Part shown: one piece after another, positions 54,733 through 59,793 of the stretch | Layout of the letters: each line of letters begins with the position of its first letter | Numbering within the stretch: the stretch's first letter is position 1 | DNA from: Bacilli bacterium | Lineage (GTDB): Bacteria > Bacillota_I > Bacilli_A > RF39 > UBA660 | Direction of reading: 5' to 3' | Assembly (NCBI GenBank): GCA_017634385.1 | Contig: JAGBNN010000006.1 | Span: 1-59,793 of the forward strand | DNA: 59,793 nucleotides | Program-made: the position numbers and the translations under genes | The notes under the pieces: model-generated | The model's input: the letters and a program-made list of their open reading frames with translations, nothing else | Told to the model about the DNA's origin: nothing | The model's database searches: none

Positions 54733-56475
54733 ATGGGAAAAATAGAAATAATGAATGAAAATTTATCTAATAAAATAGCGGCAGGTGAAGTTGTAGAAAG
54801 ATGTGCATCAGTAATAAAAGAATTAATTGAAAATTCTATTGATGCTGGATCAACTGATATAAAAATTGAATTAAAAGAATCAGGAATAAAATCTATGAAA
54901 GTTACTGATAATGGTTGTGGTATGGATAAAGAAGATGCTCTTTTATGTTTTTCTTCCCACGCAACTAGTAAATTAAAAACAGAAGAAGATTTATTTAATA
55001 TATCTACACTTGGATTTAGAGGTGAAGCACTTCCATCAATCGCTAGTGTATCATATGTAATACTTAAGACTTGTGATGGAAAAGATGGAATAATATACGA
55101 ACTTGATGGTGGTAAAAAAGTAAAAGAATATCCTGGTGATTTAAGAAGAGGAACTTCTATAGAAGTAAAAGATTTATTTTATAACACACCAGCAAGACTA
55201 AAATATTTATCTTCTTTATATACAGAACTTGCTAATATTACACAAGTAGTAAATAGAGAAGCACTTTCTCATACTAATATTAGATTTACTTTAATAAATG
55301 ATGATAAAGAAGTATTAAAAACAGGTGGTAGTGGTAATTTACTAAAAACTATAAATGATATATATGGAGTAAAAACTGCTAAAAAAATGCTTGAAGTAAA
55401 ATGTGAAAATGATGATTATGAAGTATTTGGATATATATCACTTCCAGAAATTACTAAATCAAATAGAAATCATATAATAACAATGGTAAACGGAAGAGTA
55501 GTTAGAAATTCTGAACTTAATAGAGTTATAAATGATGCATATTTTAAATATAAATTTGAAAATAGATATCCAGTAGTAGTACTTCAAATAAAAGTAGATC
55601 CTACATTAACAGATGTAAATATACATCCATCTAAAATGGATATAAAATTTAGTAATTTTGAAGATTTAAAGGAAATGATATTTAATGCAATAAAAGATAC
55701 ATTAAATAACCATTTTTTAGCGCCTGTAGTAGATAATACAACTATTAAAGTAGATAATGTACAAGAAAGAGTAGAAGTAAAAGAATATGTACTTGATTTT
55801 TCTGATAACGATAAAATAATAAAAGAAGAAGAAAATAATTATAATTATCAAGTGACTGATATAGAAGAAGATAAAAAAGATGAAAAAAGAGAGTTTCCAG
55901 ATCTTGAACCAGTAGGGCAAGTATGTGGTACTTATATAGTATGTACTTCTGAAAAAGGAATGTATTTAATAGATCAACATGCTGCAGCTGAAAGAGTTAA
56001 TTATGAAAAATATAAAAAAGAAATGGCAAATCCTACTCATGATACTATAGATATGTTATTTCCTATAAACTTAGAATATTCAAAAGATGAATTTATAATT
56101 ATAAAAGAACATATTGATTTTATTAAATCTTTAGGAATAGAAATAGAAGAATTTGGACAAAGTTCATTCATAGTAAGATCGCATCCAACATGGTTTAAAG
56201 AAGGATTAGAAGAATTATTTATAAGAAATGTTTTAGAAAAAATAATTACTATGAATAAAGATTTTGATTTAGAAAAATTTAATGATAGTATATCTGCTAT
56301 GATGGCTTGTAAAGCATCAATAAAAGCAAATGATCCAATATCAATAGAAGAATCTAAATCTTTAATAGAACAATTAAAAAAATGTGAAAATCCATTTAAC
56401 TGTGCACATGGAAGACCATCAATAATACATTATCCAAAATATGAATTAGATAAATTATTTAAAAGGGCAGTATAG
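54733..56475 (+). CDS. mutL: DNA mismatch repair protein MutL
   Basis: 580 residues. GHKL ATPase motifs KIAAGEVVERCASVIKELIENSIDAG, DNGCGM and GFRGEAL at the N-terminus. The C-terminal domain carries the endonuclease motif DQHAAAERVNYE plus ACKASIKAN and CAHGRPS, so this is a nicking MutL, as expected in bacteria without MutH. AAAGGTGATAGT precedes the ATG. It starts a run of closely packed genes through miaA. Confidence 0.97.
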   Translation: MGKIEIMNENLSNKIAAGEVVERCASVIKELIENSIDAGSTDIKIELKESGIKSMKVTDNGCGMDKEDALLCFSSHATSKLKTEEDLFNISTLGFRGEALPSIASVSYVILKTCDGKDGIIYELDGGKKVKEYPGDLRRGTSIEVKDLFYNTPARLKYLSSLYTELANITQVVNREALSHTNIRFTLINDDKEVLKTGGSGNLLKTINDIYGVKTAKKMLEVKCENDDYEVFGYISLPEITKSNRNHIITMVNGRVVRNSELNRVINDAYFKYKFENRYPVVVLQIKVDPTLTDVNIHPSKMDIKFSNFEDLKEMIFNAIKDTLNNHFLAPVVDNTTIKVDNVQERVEVKEYVLDFSDNDKIIKEEENNYNYQVTDIEEDKKDEKREFPDLEPVGQVCGTYIVCTSEKGMYLIDQHAAAERVNYEKYKKEMANPTHDTIDMLFPINLEYSKDEFIIIKEHIDFIKSLGIEIEEFGQSSFIVRSHPTWFKEGLEELFIRNVLEKIITMNKDFDLEKFNDSISAMMACKASIKANDPISIEESKSLIEQLKKCENPFNCAHGRPSIIHYPKYELDKLFKRAV

Positions 56476-56476
56476 T

Positions 56477-57079
56477 ATGAAAAAAATATTAATATATGGT
56501 GATTCCAATGTATGGGGAGATAATTTTATAACTAGAAAAAGAATACCTGATGATAAACAATGGGTAAATATATTACAAAATAAATTAGGAGAAAATTATA
56601 AATTATTTCAAGAAGGATTACCTGGAAGAATAGCAGGAGAAGAAGATGAATTTTATAAAAATGGAAAAAATACTTTTAAAACTATTTTTAGAACTCATTC
56701 ACCACTAGATATAATTATTATTTCTCTTGGAGAAAATGATCTACAAATAAAATATACTAAAGATGCAAATCAAATAATAAACGATTTACTTTGGTATAAA
56801 GAATTTATAGAAAATATGGATGAAGAAGATAAAGAAAGATATTGTAATAATAAAATACCTAGAATAATATATATATTGCCTTTTAACTTTAATGATGATA
56901 TTATATTTGACAAAACAAAAGAAGAAGAAAGACAAAAAATAATTGAATATTTTCATAAAAATAATATAGATAATATATATTTTAATGATATAGAATTATT
57001 TGAAGATGGAATTCATTTAAGTTATGAAGGACATAAAAAGCTTTCTGAAAAATTATTTGAGGTGTTAATTGATGAGTAA
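56477..57079 (+). CDS. SGNH/GDSL-type hydrolase
   Basis: 200 residues. All four SGNH blocks appear: GDSN near the start (catalytic Ser), GLPGR (Gly), GEND (Asn) and the terminal DGIHLS with Asp and His. These enzymes hydrolyse esters, often acyl or acetyl groups on lipids or sugars. No signal peptide, so it is cytoplasmic. One base separates it from mutL and it overlaps the next gene by a few bases. Confidence 0.88.
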   Translation: MKKILIYGDSNVWGDNFITRKRIPDDKQWVNILQNKLGENYKLFQEGLPGRIAGEEDEFYKNGKNTFKTIFRTHSPLDIIIISLGENDLQIKYTKDANQIINDLLWYKEFIENMDEEDKERYCNNKIPRIIYILPFNFNDDIIFDKTKEEERQKIIEYFHKNNIDNIYFNDIELFEDGIHLSYEGHKKLSEKLFEVLIDE

Positions 57080-57788
57080 ATTAGAAAATTTAAAGGAATT
57101 AAAAGATAGATTAGATATAAAAGTTTATGATAAAGAAAAAATTCCAATGGATGCACCTAGTATTATAATTACTAATAAAAATGGTTGTATGGATGCTATT
57201 TATTTACCAACTGCTTTTGATAAGGATATAGTATCCTTATTACCTAAAAATATAATAAATCAAGTAGGAATGGAAGAATTACTTGATAGGTATGTAAATT
57301 TATTTCCATTTCCTGAAGATACAAACTATGAAGATGAATGCTTAGATTATGCAAATAGATTATTACTTGAAGGAATTAGTATTCATATGTTTCCTGAAAG
57401 AAGAAACAATAATCAAGATAGAAAAATTCATAAAGGAAGTACATCAGCAATAAAACTTTTATTTAAATCACTTGATTATTATAATTTTGTATATTTATTA
57501 CCAGTAGCAATTTATACAAATAATAAAAACGTTGTTAGAATGCATGTATTAGATTCAATTAATCCAGTAAAATATTATAGAGAGTATAATGCTGGTAATA
57601 AAGAAAGCATGCAAAAATTAATTGATGAAGGAATGTCAGAAATAGCAAGTGTTTTAAAGTTAGAATATTTAGCCGATATCGAAGATAAAAAAATAAAAGA
57701 AGATATTTATAAAGATAAAGAAGAATATGAAAAAGATTTAAAAAATTTAAGTTTGAAAATGATAAAAGAATATGGTGATAGAAGATGA
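57072..57788 (+). CDS. PlsC-like acyltransferase-related protein with altered catalytic motif
   Basis: 238 residues. The layout follows lysophosphatidate acyltransferases: TNKNGCMDAIYLP at motif I, a central strand, IHMFPERRNNNQDRKIHKGSTSAIKLL at motifs II-III, and LPVAIY. However, motif I HxxxxD reads Lys-x4-Asp and FPEG reads FPER, so catalysis may be changed or lost. ATG 57,072 follows GAGGTG; TTG 57,069 is an alternative. Its TGA stop overlaps the miaA ATG. It follows an SGNH hydrolase, suggesting a shared acyl-related role. Confidence 0.6.
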   Translation: MSKLENLKELKDRLDIKVYDKEKIPMDAPSIIITNKNGCMDAIYLPTAFDKDIVSLLPKNIINQVGMEELLDRYVNLFPFPEDTNYEDECLDYANRLLLEGISIHMFPERRNNNQDRKIHKGSTSAIKLLFKSLDYYNFVYLLPVAIYTNNKNVVRMHVLDSINPVKYYREYNAGNKESMQKLIDEGMSEIASVLKLEYLADIEDKKIKEDIYKDKEEYEKDLKNLSLKMIKEYGDRR

Positions 57789-58648
57789 TAATTGTAATAA
57801 CTGGACCAACTGCTGTTGGTAAAACAAAAATGAGTATAGAGCTTGCTAAAAAGTATAATGCAGAAATAATTAATTCGGATAGTGTACAAGTTTATAAAAA
57901 AATGGATATAGCATCTGCTAAAGTAACTGAAGAAGAAAAAGAAGGTATACCACATCATTTACTTGATATAAAAGAATATAATGAAGATTATACAGTATAT
58001 GATTATCAAAAAGATGCAAGAAATATGATTGATAAACTACAAAAAGAAAATAAAAATATAATCATGGTAGGAGGAACTGGTCTTTATATAAAAGCAGCCT
58101 TATATGATTATAGATTTAACAAAGAAGAAAGCAATAAAACTTATGAAAATTTAACTAATGAAGAATTATATAAAAGAATAATGAAATTAAATCCAAATTC
58201 AAAAGTAGATAAAAATAATAATAGAAGATTAGTAAGAGAACTTATTAATTTAGAAAATAATTCTGAAAATGATTTAGGAGATAATCTTTTATATAAAGAT
58301 GTTTATTTTATAGGACTTACAACAAAGAGAGATGTTCTATATGATAGAATAAATAAAAGAGTAGATATAATGATGGAAAATGGTCTTATAGAAGAAGCTA
58401 AATATTTTTATAATTTAGATAAAAATGCAAAAAGTTTAAAAACAGTAATTGGATATAAAGAGTTATTTAAATATTTTGATAATGAAATAACCAAAGAAGA
58501 AGCACTTGATTTAATAAAGAAAAATTCAAGACATTATGCTAAAAGACAATATACATGGTTTAATAATAAAATGAATATAAAATGGTTTGATGTAGACTTT
58601 GATAATTTTGATAACACAATAAAAGAAGTAGTAAATTATATAAAATAA
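57785..58648 (+). CDS. miaA: tRNA dimethylallyltransferase
   Basis: 287 residues. P-loop GPTAVGKTKMS, DSVQVYKKMDIASAK, GIPHHLLDI, VGGTGLYIKAALYDY and the C-terminal RHYAKRQYTWFN are all MiaA blocks. It adds a dimethylallyl group to A37 of tRNAs reading UNN codons. Overlaps the preceding gene by four bases (ATGA). The mutL-miaA linkage is common in Firmicutes; hfq, which often follows, is absent. Confidence 0.96.
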   Translation: MIIVITGPTAVGKTKMSIELAKKYNAEIINSDSVQVYKKMDIASAKVTEEEKEGIPHHLLDIKEYNEDYTVYDYQKDARNMIDKLQKENKNIIMVGGTGLYIKAALYDYRFNKEESNKTYENLTNEELYKRIMKLNPNSKVDKNNNRRLVRELINLENNSENDLGDNLLYKDVYFIGLTTKRDVLYDRINKRVDIMMENGLIEEAKYFYNLDKNAKSLKTVIGYKELFKYFDNEITKEEALDLIKKNSRHYAKRQYTWFNNKMNIKWFDVDFDNFDNTIKEVVNYIK

Positions 58649-58662
58649 TTTACTTTTTTTTA
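58629..58662 (+). terminator. Terminator after miaA
   Basis: AGTAAATTAT and ATAATTTACT arms followed by T's. Confidence 0.85.
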
Positions 58663-58708
58663 AATATATGATATGATTATTTCCGCGTGGTGAAAGAGGG
58701 GAAATTTA

Positions 58709-59638
58709 GTGATAACACCAAAAGAAAAACGTTATCAATTATTTGATGCAAGACATAACTGTTATATTAGATGTTGTGATAGGTTAATAGTTGTATATAA
58801 TAAAGGTTATATAAGTTGTGATTTACTTAAAACATTATCAGATAGTTCAGAAATAAAAAGAATTGAAATATATTTAGATTCAGTAGAAAAATTTAATAAA
58901 TTATGTGATGGAATGTGTATTAGATTTTACAAAGATAAACCAGTTAATATAATATTTAAAAATATCAATATGGAAAATAAAACAGATGAATTAGAAGGTT
59001 TAAAGTATGATGATGACAAAACTGTTTTAAAAACAAAAGGTATAACTGATAATGTTAAAATTAGTTATAAAAAAATAAAAGATTACTGTGTTATAAAAAG
59101 ACAAGTAGAATTATCTGATACAGAAAGATTATCAATAGACCCTTGGCTTGTAAATATCGGAAATACTACATTTGATAAATTTGTTTCTAAAATGGATGAA
59201 GATAGTAAAAGATATGCGTTATTTTTAAGATTGATAACAAAAACAGTATATACACAATTAAAACATAAATATAAAAATTTAGATGAAATGAATGAAACTG
59301 AAAAAATGAAAGTAGTAAGTGAGTATGTAGATAGTATAATTGATATATGTGATAAAGATGATTTATCATCTGATCCAGTATCAACATATATAAGAAAAAA
59401 AGGAGATACATATGGTAGATCTAAGTTAATTCAATTACTTTCAAATAATAGATATTTAAAAGTAAAAAGTTATTGTGTTAAAGGAAGTCATGATCACTAT
59501 TGGAATGAATTTATTGACGAAAATGGACAAGTAGTGGAATTGGATTTATCAGATTTATTAATGCCTATATCAAGTATAAAAAATTCAACTAAATTAATTT
59601 TACAACACAGCCCACAAATATATGACAAAATAAGTTAA
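58709..59638 (+). CDS. Hypothetical protein with transglutaminase-like C-terminal region
   Basis: 309 residues starting at GTG 58,709 behind GAGGGGAAATTTA. Residues about 1-140 are a beta-rich region I do not recognise. Residues about 225-292 resemble the transglutaminase core: KKGDTYGRSKLIQLL (where the catalytic Cys would be expected, a Thr stands instead), KSYCVKGSHDHYWNEF with a possible catalytic His, and VVELDLSD with the Asp. If so it is likely inactive as a peptidase and may be a binding module. An IS3-type element lies just downstream. Confidence 0.5.
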   Translation: MITPKEKRYQLFDARHNCYIRCCDRLIVVYNKGYISCDLLKTLSDSSEIKRIEIYLDSVEKFNKLCDGMCIRFYKDKPVNIIFKNINMENKTDELEGLKYDDDKTVLKTKGITDNVKISYKKIKDYCVIKRQVELSDTERLSIDPWLVNIGNTTFDKFVSKMDEDSKRYALFLRLITKTVYTQLKHKYKNLDEMNETEKMKVVSEYVDSIIDICDKDDLSSDPVSTYIRKKGDTYGRSKLIQLLSNNRYLKVKSYCVKGSHDHYWNEFIDENGQVVELDLSDLLMPISSIKNSTKLILQHSPQIYDKIS

Positions 59639-59651
59639 AAAAAGAAGCAAT

Positions 59652-59678
59652 GTGAACTTGTCAATAAAAAGTAGACAC
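59652..59678. other. Probable IS terminal inverted repeat
   Basis: TGTGAACTTGTCAATAAAA and the GTAGACACT after it lie between the last host gene and the 3' end of a minus-strand transposase. Their position suggests the right end of the insertion sequence; the exact boundary cannot be fixed without the other end. Confidence 0.45.
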
Positions 59679-59688
59679 TTAAAAAGAA

Positions 59689-59793
59689 TTAATTGAACCC
59701 TAGTTGAGTTCTATACTCAATTGGGGTTTTATAATTTAATGCATAACTTGGTCTATAATTATTGTTATCCCAAATTATATCATCTATAAATTC
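59689..59793 (-). mobile_element. IS3-family transposase, C-terminal end (cut by window)
   Basis: On the minus strand the frame from 59,793 to TAA at 59,689-59,691 gives 34 residues, including DNNNYRPSYALNYKTPIEYR. The 'YRP-ALNYKTPIEYR' ending is characteristic of IS3-family OrfB integrases. The rest of the element lies beyond the window. Confidence 0.8.

Overview
The window comes from a very AT-rich, low-GC Gram-positive bacterium. Third codon positions are almost always A or T, promoters are TTGAnn/TATAAT-like, many starts use an AGGTG-type ribosome binding site, and TTG/GTG starts are frequent. TGA is used as a stop (cytidine deaminase, the VanZ-like gene, the gene before miaA), so this is the standard code and not the Mycoplasma code. 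Late-sporulation genes are spread through the window: spoIIIAH, gerE, gerM, yqfC-yqfD, ylbJ and an intact sigK. They point to a spore-forming lineage of small-genome Bacilli or Clostridia-like gut bacteria; an RF39-type uncultured Bacilli lineage is my guess, not something the sequence proves.

Layout. 1-4,022: cell-wall genes (3' end of a PASTA penicillin-binding protein, mraY, a lone type IV prepilin-like gene, ftsW/spoVE). 4,080-6,407: small proteins (a kinase-like protein, an unknown, a cytidylate-kinase-like P-loop protein, a DUF2624-like protein). 6,500-11,314: a 1,604-residue protein ending in a nucleotidyltransferase domain of the CCA/OAS/cGAS superfamily. 11,376-17,082: a class B PBP, rpmG, ldh, efp, the sporulation group spoIIIAH-gerE-gerM, and tRNA-Arg(UCU). 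17,083-33,542 is the accessory part: a beta-helix surface protein, a leader-peptide/attenuator unit in front of an ABC exporter, an HD protein, a C39-peptidase ABC transporter followed by two small double-glycine-type peptide genes (a putative two-peptide bacteriocin), and a 2,617-residue surface protein. 33,600-59,638: mostly housekeeping (rpsU, yqeY, yqfC/D, ybeY, cdd, era, yqzL, recO, T-box plus glycyl-tRNA synthetase, ylbJ, mutS, holA, tmcAL, sigK, smc, uvrC, mutL, miaA) with unknowns in between. The window ends in the 3' end of an IS3-family transposase on the minus strand.

The most striking signal is inside the 2,617-residue surface protein. About 120 bases (29,761-29,880) are 55% G+C (66 of 120 by count) in an otherwise very AT-rich gene. 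They encode the variable-loop end of a C-type-lectin-like domain (W...P...ARPAIEV), and 29 of 32 codons there end in C or T. This is the footprint expected of adenine-directed mutagenesis of AAY codons by a diversity-generating retroelement (DGR). A second, paralogous domain just downstream keeps normal AT-rich codons and serves as an internal control. No reverse transcriptase or template repeat was recognised in the window, so the machinery would act from elsewhere. The same protein ends in a CX5R tyrosine-phosphatase domain and carries an internal NPKTGDN sorting-like signal near its N-terminus.

Other systems of interest are the two-peptide bacteriocin locus (23,264-25,599), a leader peptide whose coding sequence contains one arm of a competing antiterminator (20,088-20,230), the nucleotidyltransferase fusion, and a duplicated terminator-promoter-RBS cassette upstream of a 20-codon gene remnant.
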